Source: Balanoglossus misakiensis (Eukaryota > Hemichordata). From it: DNA of 64,000 bases. Shown here in pieces: positions 23,871 through 35,874 of the stretch. The DNA lies in assembly GCA_040954595.2 (NCBI GenBank), contig CM082583.2:1860001-1924000 (forward strand), given 5' to 3'. The notes beneath the pieces are model-generated. The model did no database searches, was not told the origin of the DNA, and saw only the letters and a list, made by a program, of their open reading frames with translations. Numbering within the stretch: the first letter of the stretch is position 1; every line of letters starts with the position of its first letter. Made by a program: the position numbers and the translations under genes.

Positions 23871-25058
23871 AAACCGGGCTGACGATATCGACGTCGAAGT
23901 CTGCACGTCTGAAGTGGTGCCCGGAGCAGATGGATGTTATTCAGTTGCGAGCCACCTATCGACCATCAGTTTGGCTTTAAGCCTAATCATAGCACTGACA
24001 TGTGGATTTTTATTCGGAAAAAGATTCTCAGTTATCACAGAAGTCGTAACACGCCTGTGTTTGTCACTTTCATGGATGTGTCGAAGGCCTTTGATTATGC
24101 TCGCTTTGATATTTTGGTGTAATGCTAACAAACCTACTATTAACGTCAACAAAACTAATTTCATGGTTATAAAATCACCTCAAAAGAAAATTGACTTACA
24201 TGGCAATATATTTCTTTCTCATCATATGATCGAGGAAGTTACATCGGCAAGTTATCTTGGTATTTCCATTGACCCATCACTTACTTGGACTTCACACGTG
24301 TAAAATGATATTTTGAAAATCAGCCCCAAAATTGGTGTCCTTTCTCGCATCAGACATTTTGTACCAAGGTCAATTCTTATCATGAACTATAACACATTTA
24401 ACTTACTGCATCTAACGTATTGTCTAGAAATATGGGGTAATACTTACACTACATTATTAAATCCCATTCTCCGCCTACAGAAAAAAGCTGTTCGTCTTAT
24501 TACGTTTTCTGACATCACTGTACACTCCGAACCTTTATTCCGCCAACTAAATATATTAACTCTTCCGAAACTCATTAAATACTCTTCCTGTTTATTTATC
24601 TTTGATTCATTTAATAATATTTTCCCAACAAACATTTCCAACTATTTTGAAATCTTTACCCATACCTATTCTACTCGATCGCCTGGTTGTGGCAATCTTC
24701 GAATACCGAATGCTAGACTTAGTATTACTCAACATAACATTGTCTTTTCTGCAGTCAAACAGTGGAATTCACTACCGTATCATCTCAAACATATAAAATC
24801 GAGATGTAATTTTCAAGGAGCTTTAAAATTATATTTATTAAATTTGTAAAAACTTTTCTGTTATGTCTTATAGGTTTCCTTTTTCACAACACTGTGTGAT
24901 TATTTTGTAATTTTATTACTGTAATTCCTGGGCCGTGGACTCGATTAGTCCATTTGGACTATTTCCATGGTCCTAACCAGATATAGACTCTTTTGTCTTA
25001 CTTTTTTCGACGAATTGTAATTGTGTAACACTTAGCTTAAATGTATGTTCAACTCTAT

Positions 25059-25125
<67 letters not shown>

Positions 25126-25129
25126 TTTC

Positions 25130-25165
<36 letters not shown>

Positions 25166-25195
25166 TATCTGGTTGAATAAAGATTCATATTTTGT
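23871..25195 (+). mobile_element. Internally deleted LINE remnant with (TTTA)n tail
   Basis: One frame carries the RT start HQFGFKPNHSTDMW and VFVTFMDVSKAFDYARFD (first catalytic Asp). The catalytic FADD region is missing, and the sequence resumes in another frame with VNKTNFMVI, ASYLGISIDPSLTW, a stop at 24301-24303, then about 178 residues of LINE C-terminus (EIWGNTYTTLLNPILRLQKKA and AVKQWNSLPYHLK, ending 24849). A 3' UTR and a (TTTA)n tract (about 25056-25166) with AATAAAG close the element. It is a dead copy of a CR1/Jockey-like LINE. Confidence 0.8.
25056..25166. repeat. (TTTA)n microsatellite at LINE 3' end
   Basis: About 27 tetranucleotides with a single interruption (TTTCATT). Several LINE clades end in microsatellite tails, which fits its position directly after the LINE 3' UTR. 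Confidence 0.95.
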
Positions 25196-25264
25196 TTGAA
25201 ATAATATTATTGAGAAGTGTAAAGCCGTATCTCATTAGATTATTGTCATATTTATATACATATC

Positions 25265-26850
25265 AAGACTTCGATATCAAAATGGAAATGGATGCTTCTC
25301 GGGGGCGTTTCATTCAACGAATAGAGTCAAACAGGGAGGCATAACATCGCCAATTCTTTTAACAGTTTATTTAGATAATCTTAGCAGGTCTCTCTCTAGA
25401 CTCTCTCACAGCCCCTCAGGCCGTCCATGCAGGCTTATGGTAATGAATGCTTAATGCTTTTTAATGACAGGAAAACAGTATGTATGTTAATACAGCCTAA
25501 TGTAAGGAAGCTGCGACAGGTTCCTATTTATCTCAATAATAGAATGCTCACTTACGTTAATGAATATAACTATCTGGGGCACTTAAGATGGGTCCCCCGG
25601 ATCTTTTTGCCCGTTGCTATAGGCCTTTATAGGACACTACACTCACTACTTTACTACTTTTGATCGCAACCGTTATGAACGTCCGACAAGGGGCTTGTAA
25701 CTAGTTAAAAATACGCACGATTGTGTGCACATCCCCTGTCCGAGTATGTTTACGGCAGCTACCGCCCGGTCATAGGCCGCCACGCTAATACGGCAAAGCA
25801 GCGGTCAGTGATAGCGTGCGCGTCCTGTAACCACAGTAACTGGATCGAACGCTAAAAATCCAATGTTTTGTACACAGAGATTTTGTACCGTTCACGAAAA
25901 TCCCTAAGGCTTTTTTCACAGGCGACGTAGGCCAGCCAAATTTGACCTGTTTGTTGAGAACGCACTTCCGCACAGTGTGACGGATCGTTTTTTCGGTTTT
26001 CGTCGTGCTAAGAAGCGATACCGGTGGAAGAGTGCGTCCAAAAACACCCAAAATCGATGACTTTTTCAGGTGTGGTACGGGTATACTGAAATCGTAGGAT
26101 ACAACGACAATATTCGAAAACAAAATCCGTCACGATCTTCCCTGGTTCAAGCAACTAATGAATACGTATCAAGTTCGTTTTTGAGGTCACGGAATAAAAA
26201 GCCTTAGGCTTTTGAAATTTGAAGTAGCTAATTTGCATATCAATGGCGTCAGGGGGCGCGCGCTCACAATCGTGCAGATTTTCAGTTACCAGCCCCTTGG
26301 TAGACTCGGGGTGTAATGTCCTACAAAGGCCCATAGCAACGGGCAAACAGATCCGGGGGACCCATCTTAATTACGTCGGACCTTAAGGACAATGAAGCTA
26401 TTTTGGCTTAGACACGCCTTTTTTATGCGAGATGAAATACTATTATTAGAGACTTTAAATTTGCGTCACTTTCCGTTAAAACTAATTTCTTCTCGTCTTT
26501 TTGTGATGTCCCGTACTGCTCCTATCTTTGGTCAAACTTTTCTGTGTATATGTTTAATACAACGAAAAAGGCTTTTTATCAGGTTTATCGTAAATTGTCA
26601 GGTATTAGTCAGTTCTTTTGTACAAAGTAATCCTCCTTCTGTTTGTGAATTCACCCCCTTTAACATTTGACAAAATTTTAAGAAAAACATGATGGGTTTT
26701 ATCAGCAGATTGCCACTTGTAACGACAGTTTTAAATATTTCAATTTCTTCACAAAGCAAATTATGGAAATGTCGGTGTAAATGGACTTTTTAACCACTGT
26801 TACTGTTATTGTTGTTTTTCCTTTTTATTATATGGATTTTATATCTGCAA
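25265..26850 (+). mobile_element. Degenerate LINE reverse transcriptase remnant, split by a MITE
   Basis: Before the insertion, GVKQGGITSPIL, VYLDNLSRSLS, YGNECLMLFNDRKTVCMLI and EYNYLGHL follow the order of RT motifs after the first Asp. After the insertion the frame resumes with ITSDLKDNEAIL, then decays through stops and frameshifts, with further LINE-like residues (YLWSNFSVYMFNTTKKAFYQ) in another frame. It is a different subfamily from the LINEs at 3304-5462 and 23871-25195, judging by motif spelling. Confidence 0.65.
25583..26370. mobile_element. TTAA-flanked MITE (about 780 bp), copy 1, nested in a LINE
   Basis: TTAA (25583-25586) then GATGGGTCCCCCGGATC at the left; the reverse complement followed by TTAA (26367-26370) at the right. 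The inverted ends extend about 35 bp beyond the duplication. Removing the 780-bp insert and one TTAA restores the surrounding RT reading frame, which fixes the ends and the target duplication exactly. A 112-codon minus-strand frame inside (26123-25785) resembles no transposase I know and is frame-shifted in copy 2, so I treat the element as non-coding. Confidence 0.9.
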
Positions 26851-28034
26851 TAAACAATTTGAAGAATCAGGAATGATTGTACAGAAAATACACCTGTGTT
26901 TATTAAATTGATAAATTGTTTATATAATTCTTTAATCCCCTTAACTGGTAATACTAATTAAATAATGAATTATATCAAAATAATAATTTTAATAATAATA
27001 GATCCGATTTACACGAAAATTCACCATAGGGGTATCTTGGTTCAAAAAGAACAAAACTGATATCCATTTTGTGATGACATGTTTCTATGGCAACCATTAT
27101 GGGGCTGAAACTAAAAATTGTTGTACAAAATTCCATTAAAGCCTCAGTATTTCTCGTAGGGGCAAAATTGTGTTTGAAACGGCATCTATAATTTCTAAAA
27201 GTAGATGATAATTGATACTGAATCGAACAGTCATCATCCCCAGCTCTGCTGATAAACTCATACAATTTACAATATAACGAGTGAAGAATGAGTTTCTGTC
27301 CGGACAGAAAGTCACGTGAGTCAGGCTCCTGTTGACACACGGAATGCAACGTAATTACACTACTGCGCATGCGTACTCAAATGTACACAAGTATCAGCAA
27401 ACAGCAACGGCGCGGCGTCCACGTCCGAGTCCATAGAGACTACGCGGAAGGGGTTTGGTCGCCCCAAATCTAGCGACTTAGCGAAGAAACGCGCAATTAG
27501 GGACGAGGTCATTTTCAAATAGGCGATACCACGCGAGGTTACCCCCCCCCCCTCGCCCTACCCTGGCAGTACAGATGGGAAAGCGATCAGCAGCGTTTAA
27601 TGAGTTCGCATGCGTAATGTATCCCACTGAGATACCACACTGATTAGCACCTCGTTAGTGTACTGTTGTTTTATGTTGAAGGCTTTCTGATTTTGCTGAC
27701 AGTCTTCTGCATGTACTCTTATGGGTGACAGGAGAGAGAAAATTGTGCAAGGTTATCAATACATGTAATGTCTGTTTTGAACTTTCATGTCTGTTTTGGA
27801 CTGAGAGCTGTTGAATGAGGGAGAGATCTCGCAGGAACGATCACGAGGTCGCGCAGACGAAATCCTTTCATTGCGTGAAGCAACGATCTCACAATAAAAT
27901 TGCAACATGAGCTGAGTAGGCCTAAGCGTCCTTTCCCGCCTACGCATGCCACAAGTGAATTTGAGAAAACTTGTTCCCCATGTATAAAATCTATATTCAA
28001 CTGTTGTCTGGCTAGGGGTCCCATCTTGAACGCC
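26851..28034. other. Intergenic, no gene recognised
   Basis: A 131-codon minus-strand frame (27370-26975) has no recognised motif. A C-run of about 12 lies at 27541. The GC content rises around 27400-27620 without any identifiable gene. Confidence 0.3.
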
Positions 28035-28104
28035 ACCTTATGAGTAGTCTAGAATCTATCCGTTCGCGACTACGAACGGATACATTCTAGACTACCTTAT
28101 GAGT
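28035..28104. repeat. Tiny foldback element with direct-repeat flanks
   Basis: GTAGTCTAGAAT...ATCCGTTCG pairs with CGAACGGAT...ATTCTAGACTAC (28044-28095, loop of about 6 bp, one mismatch). ACCTTATGAGT is present on both sides (28035-28045 and 28094-28104) and overlaps the hairpin ends. This is what a small inverted-repeat insertion with a target-site duplication would leave. Confidence 0.7.
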
Positions 28105-31100
28105 GACCCTCTGACCTAAAGCATGTTGTACAGGGAATAATGTCAACTCTGTCTTTTTAGTCTTATACAAGAAATTTGCAGTTGAAACTATATTAAAAGT
28201 TCAATTGGAGGGTTTTCAACAATACTGAGAATTCTGGTACAGAGGTATTGGTTGGTTTCAGAAGCAATTGGAGTCATGGAAGTTCACTGCCTGCGCACCC
28301 GAGTCCGGTACAATATAGGCGTGATATCACAGTGTAACTTATACTTCCCAAGAGCGTGACTGCTTGTATGTACTGTATCAAATTCAACGATAAACCAAGT
28401 TTGCTACAAGTGTGCTATAGGTCGTAAGGTCATAAACTGTGAACATTGATTATCTTGTACGCGTACACCCAAGCCGGCGAAAATGAAACGATTTTACCAA
28501 AAAAAAAAAAAAACAGGCCAGCGATTTTCCTCTGTTTACAGGCGGAAATTTTTCGCTATACAGCCGGCTATTTTTCCGGCTTCCGACTATTTTCTACATC
28601 CCTGCTTTTAGCGAGGGCATGACCTTCTGTGGTCAGTATGGGATACTTGAGTGCGCGATTGCCTGCTTCTATAAATAACTAACATGATCTCTTACTCGGT
28701 CGCGCAAAAGGGGAAAAATAAGACCATATTCTCGTGATTTTTTCTCTCTCAATTATTGGAGCCGTTCAGGCCATTTGCTACCGCAGGGTTACTGTTGGAC
28801 TACAGGGCTGTTTAGACAATATAATGGCACTAGTTCAAGGTGTGAACGACCCTGGTAATTAGTTGCTCATGAATATTCACGTCATATAACATGAGAGGAG
28901 GTATACATGTACTATGCGAATGCGAGGTCTGGGGAACCGCGCGCGGTACTGCCTACTTGAAAATTACACCTTCCCTAATTCGGCGAAATTCCGGGAAGAT
29001 AAATATATAGGATGAAATCAGTTGATGGAACCAGATCAAATCCGAAAATGGTCTGACATCAAATGTCGAAATGGCACGTTTGCTGATCGACCGTAAGAAA
29101 GTGACCAGAGCCCTGCGAGGTCCGTATTGTTTTGATCACGCGTAATCCCAAACATCTCGCGAGATTGATGCGTCATCGCTATAAGCGTTCTCGGTCACAT
29201 GTACACCATTTCCAATGTAAACAAACCCGCGCATCATATCAAGTGTTACGGCAATATTTTCGGCTTGCATGTAGCTACAATTGCCCAAACCTTTCTTACA
29301 TCTTCATTATGTAGTATTCCATGATGAATGTACGGGAAAAACGGGCTTTTTTCGATGATGAAAATGGATACACACGAGAAATACTAGGGCTTTAATAAGT
29401 AGTCATATCACTCCGAAATTTCGCCAAATATGTACCTAAGGTCAAAAACAAATAAATATGATTTTTGTTTTGATAACGCACATTTTGATTTCACTCGTTT
29501 AGGGGCTAAAATTATACATTTTTCCTAAATCCTAAAAACAGTCCATTGCAATGACAATTGTGCTAATAGAGGGTATCACAATAACATATGTTAGATTTGA
29601 ACAAAAAAATCACACGCAGTATTTTTGGTCACAAAGAATACATTTGGGCTTTATTTTCCGAATGCACATTTATAAGTTGGTGAAATTTGACTTTTCGCTC
29701 AAGAAAGAGGAACTGCGCATGTGAAGAACACCTGGCAATGCAGACTGCCGATTCTCACAGTTTCACCACAAAAATCACAAGATATTTATAGTATCGCTGG
29801 GGAATCCAATCAATCGATTGTTCATGCATACTTCCCTACTGTCGACCAGTTTTAAAACATCAGTCTATTGCATAAACGTTTACCGTATAGTTGTATGGTT
29901 ATCGAAGGATGGCAGTTACAGAGGACACACTCGTAGTCGTACACTGTTTGAGCATTGCCGGCGAGTCTGTGTTAAAGCTGCACAGTTGATGGCAAATACC
30001 ATTTTGGGTATATTTGTATTTTGTGAAATAAACATCGATATACAAACCTTTAACATGAAAATAATTGCCCTACCCATGGACTCGGGTCAAATTTACTCAT
30101 ATAACGATATAAGCTTCACAGAAAAAGTCCGATGGTAAACAACATGTTTACATGAACCGCCGATACTACACGGAAACTGTGACGTCACAATCACGAGACC
30201 AGGCGCGATCTAGCGTGAATTGGAGACGTTCCTTCCGATGGGTTCTTGCCGATTGCCGCACGCCGGCGGGTATGAAAGTGTAGGCTAAGACGTCGATCCA
30301 CCGGCCGGCAGCACCGCTCCAAACATGACCAGCTCCACGCCACTTTGAGCTGCACCGCGGTCGGATATCCCACCCCGGCTGCCGGACAGCATATGAAGGT
30401 GTCTGAGGCCTTTTCTAGTCAAAGTGTACACGTTTAAAACTTTGGGGTTTTCGGAATGGAAATAGCGGAACAAGAACATGGATTTATACTAATCATGAAC
30501 GCCAAACAAACGTTGAAAAAGCCAGATCTGAAAAAAAAATCCGCTGGGCGCGATGACGCGCCGACGTTATTTTTCAAACAATGTAACCTGTCACGCTGAG
30601 TTCATATATTTTGCTGCCACAAACAAGTTCATGCGTAGGTCGAGAAAGTTCTCAAGCGGCCGGGTGATCGCTGCAAGGTTAGCGGCGGCCTCGCACGCCC
30701 GAATTTGCCACAAAACTATCAGTCCATACAGCGATGCGGTTCAAACTCTTCCGTTGTATTTCATTTCAACAACACAAATACAGAATACAACACGGCAGTT
30801 TGGTACGTCGTCTCTATATCCTACACCGCTAATTCTCATCTCAATCGTCTCTCTTCGCAATACGTCGATTCTCTAAAAGAAAGTTCAACAGACGGGATAC
30901 ACTGCAACCCGCGGAACTAGCAATTCACGTCTCTGCTTCAGAGGAATATACCAACCTGAAGTGGGGGAACCCAGTCCGTTCAAGCGTAAATGTCCCGGTC
31001 AGAAGGTAACTACGAGCTTCGTAGAGCAGCATTCGACACGCTAAACAACTCTCGTCGTTTGCAACACGCCATTTTTTTCCAAGTCCACGTTTTGTCGGAC

Positions 31101-32391
31101 AAACGATTTCTGACGGTTCGACAGACGGTGGGTATAGACACGTCTGCTTGCGAAAATTCCGCCAATTTTTGTTGAATTTCTTCGTATGAAATCGAAGGAG
31201 TTTGTCGTTTTAAATACTCGATATATTGTTCTTCATCATTAGGAAGTTTTCTTGGTTGTCAGTGCAAAACATCCTCATACAAGGTTCAGAGTAGACTACA
31301 GACAATCTCACAGTGGGATTACGAACGTTTGAAACGGTTACTTTGTTGCAAAATAAACAAAGTGCGGTATTCAGTTTCACGAACTTATCATCTAAAAATT
31401 TACTGCGCAAGTGCACAAGTGACGTCACATTGTATGACGTAACGTTTACGTCGCAATATTTGTGTGTTTATAAAAATATATGGGTACGTACCCATAAAAT
31501 TTATTTTTATTAGTTTTTTACATTCTGAACCATGGCAACTGACCAAATCACTCGTGAGTTATTTTATTTCGGCAAGTAAAGTATTATACAAACAAAAGTT
31601 AAGAGTTTTATGCTACCAAAGTAAATTGTCATTATCATCAACTGTGCAGCTTTAAATTTTGGCAGTTCCGCGTGTCATTAACACTAAATAGACAACTAGC
31701 AGAAAAGTCTACAAACCTCTTAATTTCTGGAAATGTTTTATTTGGTATGGTTATGAAATAATTTTCGTTTATGAAGAATCAAATCTCAGCGACGCACGAT
31801 AGCTTCTGATGAATGCGTAGACCCGTCAGCTGACACGCAAATAAAGTCACAATAGAAATATCAACATTGAAAACGGAACCGCGAGATGCCTCGTGTGTGT
31901 GTCCTGTCAGCTCATCTGAGAAAATAATAAAATTCCCGGGAAATAATAACACGAAATCCAAAGTAACGTGATAACAATTCTTCATTCCTCCGATTCTATT
32001 TGACTGCCGTGTATGTAATATCGTGTCTGTTTGGACCGACACAAACTAGCATAACTCAGAGGTAAATATTTCGATTAAAAACAATGATTTTAACACTAAC
32101 CTTCCTGTTCCACGAAATCTGCGGATTTTATGGCACTGAAATCTCACGATATGTGCAATTCTAAAGCCAACTGGGGTATTATTCCTGTCGTTTTAGCCAC
32201 GAAAACTGAGCAGACGACACGACGCGAAACAGCTCGTTCAAACTCAGTTGACATCGCGTGATTTCAGAGCGCGCGCATACATACGAAAATTTGCTACAAT
32301 GTTGTACGTAAATAAACTCGGTCTCCAACTCGCGTTGGGTTTCGAGCGAAGTTTTGTACCTCAGATCTGTCGTAATATACACCATTTATTT
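28105..32391. other. Intergenic, no gene model supported
   Basis: Many short frames exist, but none shows a recognisable domain or splice-consistent extension. The segment 30170-31450 is richer in CpG than its surroundings and contains two perfect TGACGTCA motifs (30180-30187 and near 31420). It might therefore be a promoter region whose transcript I cannot see. Confidence 0.3.
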
Positions 32392-32572
32392 ATCTCTACC
32401 ATTTATTGATTTTGGCGAGATTTTTACTCTCATATCATACAAACAGCTGTGTGTGGTCGAACGTTGATTAACTACATATCCACATGTAGAATAACACTAA
32501 CCGGTGTCTTGTATCAAACATAATTAATGGGAAGGGGGCAGCGAGACTTGAAGAGAGACTTTGTCCCTTTAA
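32392..32572. mobile_element. Partial copy of the AGGGACAAAG MITE family
   Basis: Matches the right half of the element at 17342-17685: inner TTTTGGCGAG, GGTCGAACGTTGATT, TCCACATGTAGAATAA, GTGTCTTGTATCAAA and the terminal CTTTGTCCCT followed by TTAA. The left arm is missing, so this is a truncated copy. Confidence 0.8.
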
Positions 32573-33169
32573 GCCTCTTACCGAAACCCGGGCAATATAT
32601 TTGTTGTATTTGAGCAGACAGTCGGCTCGCATTTTTTTTCACATTTTATCATATTTTAAGGTGACTTCGCCTGTAAAGTGGGTAAACTGATCTACAGGTT
32701 GAGGGCGCTGGGCGACGTTCTCATCTTGTCTCATAGGGACAGATATTCAGAAAAAAAGACAAACGTCCAAACCTTTCAAGTTTTTGCTATTGTGAAGTGT
32801 GCAGGGTGTCCGTTTGATAACTACTTTAATATTTCTTCTTAGAGTTACCACAGAATGACGGCCATTTTGTATTTTAAATTTACGACAATTTTGTCCTTAA
32901 GTTAAACTTTTGCACACTGACCCATTGTTATCCTCCATTTTAAGCGAGAGAATGATCTAAAGTTGTCCTCAGAGAGAAGAAAAACATAAAATATAAAAAG
33001 TTCGCAAAGGCATTATTTTGTGATAAAGTGTAAAAAGGGGATCGCGCCGAGGTCATAACACGCACCCCAGTTAAATAGGACAGGCATAACAACTTTCATA
33101 TCACAAATGAGAACTGTTTACTTTGCGTAATCCGGCTTGAAACTGAAAATGCACGCAACTGAAAGAAAT

Positions 33170-33640
33170 TCGTTAAATGTAATGCAACAGCGTTTTCTTA
33201 TTACAATATGATGAATAAGTTCTTGTCTTATGATAAACAAACCGCCCTCGTCTGTCCCAGCTGCGTTTTGTATGTGCTGGGGTATACATATATATAGACT
33301 TGCCCCAAGTAAATAAGTAAAATACATTCCAGAAATTTTGTTCCGAGTCTCTATGGGTGTGTGGAGTTAACGCGTAAGTGGGTGGCAATTACCGAAACTG
33401 GCAGCTCTCATACCGAAACTCGCACAAAGCAATCAAACACACGAAAGGTAATGAGTAAAAATCTTCAGGAAAACAGTTAAGTAAGCTAGTCTAGGGTATA
33501 TAATGCCCCCTGACATGCAAGTATAAAACCGTTTTCTTATTACAATGCATGTATGATGAATAAAATTATTCTTAAAAGCGAACCGCCGTCTGTCCCATCT
33601 GCGTTCTGTATGTGTTGGTGTATATAGAGCCCCCTCAAGC
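33170..33640. repeat. Two diverged direct copies of a ~120-bp segment
   Basis: CGTTTTCTTATTACAAT, then TGATGAATAA, then GAACCGCC/AAACCGCC, GTCTGTCCCA, GCTGCGTT and TATATAGA-type blocks occur in the same order at about 33188-33300 and again at about 33530-33635. They are spaced about 345 bp apart and differ by small indels. No function is apparent. Confidence 0.6.
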
Positions 33641-34129
33641 GGTGAGCTGACATGTGCATATGTTTTATAGGTGTATGGCTGGGACCTCTGTATACTCGTT
33701 ACATGTGTTGAAGTGAAGGTCAACATACATGTATGAAAGATTGCAAATGTGCCGCCTGAGGGCGTATTTTATGCCAAAAAATTACTGTACACGTGGGTCT
33801 ATGTTATTAACAACAACGCAAGCACATGTAATAAACACACCACGTCACGTGAGTAGCATCCGGGACATGACCTCAGACTGAACCCAGAGTGCTTTTGCTT
33901 TTCATAAACAGGGTATGTTTATTTGCATACGTGTTCTCGTTTGGCGCCAGGTGTCAATGACCGCCGCTCCTGACAGCGCTTTTCAAAACACACTTATGAA
34001 ACTCAGCCCAGGCGTGATACAAGGGAAGACGATAGCAGTATACCGAGCATGGGGTCTGAGTACGAGCACACTTGACGCTTGGGTTAAAACGAACAGGGCG
34101 AAACCACGTCATTGAGCGCCTTTCATTAA

Positions 34130-34780
34130 AAGAGAAAAATTGCATAATTGTTGGAGATTTCAACATTAATGCGTTTCCCACTTCATTGCTCTCTCCGAAA
34201 CACAGTAAATATTGCACTTATATGTTTATGTATGTTTTTTTTAAAAATAGCAATCTTCCCCATAAAACTGAAGACTACTTCACAATTTCAAACGACTCCT
34301 ACTCAACACGTCTGACACAGGCTGAGAATTGTTGTATACCAAGCTCAAACTTGACAATTTCACAACAATATTTTAGGTATGCAGCTACAAAACACTGGAA
34401 TTTCCTACCTGGCTATCTCAATTTTTTTATCAAACAGACAAGCTTTTAAGTCTTCACTGAAATATTATTTCCTGAATTTACATTAATACGTTGCATGCTC
34501 CCATCCTCCATCACACTCAAGTCTTTTCTGGAAAATCACTAATGTGTTCAGCGCCGACTCTAGTCGCATTCGACTATTTTCATGGTCCCCACGAGATCGT
34601 ACATGTACACTTGGCAATATTGTTCCCATCCTGTTTTCTTATTTGACTTTGTACAACTTCAGCAATACCCTTTCTTTAATTTGTCACTGTGAAGCATCTG
34701 GTGAAATAAAGTGTTCATTCATTCATTCATTCATTCATTCATTCATTCATTCATTCATTCATTCATTCATTCATTCATTC
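34130..34780 (+). mobile_element. Internally deleted LINE remnant with (CATT)n tail
   Basis: KNCIIVGDFNIN (APE endonuclease motif GDFN) is followed after about 40 codons, without any RT domain, by the LINE C-terminal pattern (YSTRLTQAENCCIPSSNLT, YAATKHWNFLPGYL). A 3' UTR with CATTCGACTATTTTCATGGTCC resembles the one at 24950-24975 (CATTTGGACTATTTCCATGGTCC). An AATAAAG and about 17 CATT units (34713-34780) follow. It is a dead copy, related to the 23871-25195 element by its 3' UTR. Confidence 0.75.
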
Positions 34781-35874
34781 TTTCAAGGGAAAGGATATTT
34801 TCAACGCAAAAATCCCGGGTTTTCCCCTTTTCCCCACCGCCGTGTTTATATGATCAGTGCATCGCAATCAAGCAATGACGTAAACACGTCACAGCAGTTA
34901 CGATACTTTCTATCCTCAAGGACACTTCTGATCGCCCGAACGACAACTGCCCGGTAAAAGTGTATCCGGGATCTGTCCTTAGAATGACCCCAACCGACAG
35001 TTCACAACGTGACCTTCGCTATATACATCAGCATAGCATTTATACATGTACATGTATGCTATGACACGTTAACATACTGTACGCATTCAGCAGTATTCAT
35101 GCAGACATACCGATACTTGATAAGGTGGGGGGGGGGGGGGTAACAAGACGTCGGGTACATATGATAAATGCACATAACATGATAAATTTTCAGACATTGG
35201 TCACCATTATTTCGTCAGCTGGCACTACGAGATGAATGCTCAGAGAAAGAAATTAAAAGGGGAATTCCCCGCATATGAACTCTGAATAACCCCAGTGAAT
35301 CAGAGGCTGTTGACTACTAACGATTGACAGCTAAAACACGGCTTAGTGTTATTCCGAGGGTAAGTTCACTGAGATGCAAAATTGTAATAAAGACGAATGC
35401 GCAAAATATTTCCGTATTTGCCTACAAGGCAGTTGTGTGTTTTTAATTTTTTTCCGCAAATAATGATTGCATTATTATTTGGACCCAGTGGCGAGTTCGC
35501 ACACCATTTAATTTCAGTTACCGTGATATTGTTGAATTAGATATATTTCTTACTTTATTAAAATGTAACAAAACTGATACCCATCAACATATTACATGTT
35601 TGCTAATAAGGATATTCGTATTTTTAAAAAATGAACAAATTCGCCACTAACATCGAAAGACATCTTTGGGTAGATTGAATGATGAATAAGGTATTTATAG
35701 TTGTACTGCGATGAAAACAATACTCTTGTTTTTCATTCCTTTTAGTTACACACATCACCACGCTGAGTTTGCGCGGTGAGGTTTTATGAGTCACGCGAAG
35801 CCTCGGCAGAAAACAGAACACGGAACGCGCGCACACCCGCACAAAGACGCGACTGCGGCAGCGTACTATAGTCT
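34781..35874. other. Upstream flank of the Patched-domain gene
   Basis: No gene recognised. A G-run of 14 lies at about 35128-35141. The last 100 bp before the Patched-gene start are CpG-rich (CGCGCGCACACCCGC and similar), consistent with a promoter/5' UTR, although no TATA-like element is obvious. Confidence 0.35.

Noticed and set aside
24949-24978. Similarity of the two LINE 3' UTRs as a structured RNA gene
   Set aside because: Shared by two dead copies of the same LINE family, so it is explained by common descent of the element.
25785-26123. 112-codon frame inside the TTAA element as a transposase
   Set aside because: There is no DDE/D motif or recognisable domain, and the same frame is broken in the second copy at 42.4-43.2 kb.
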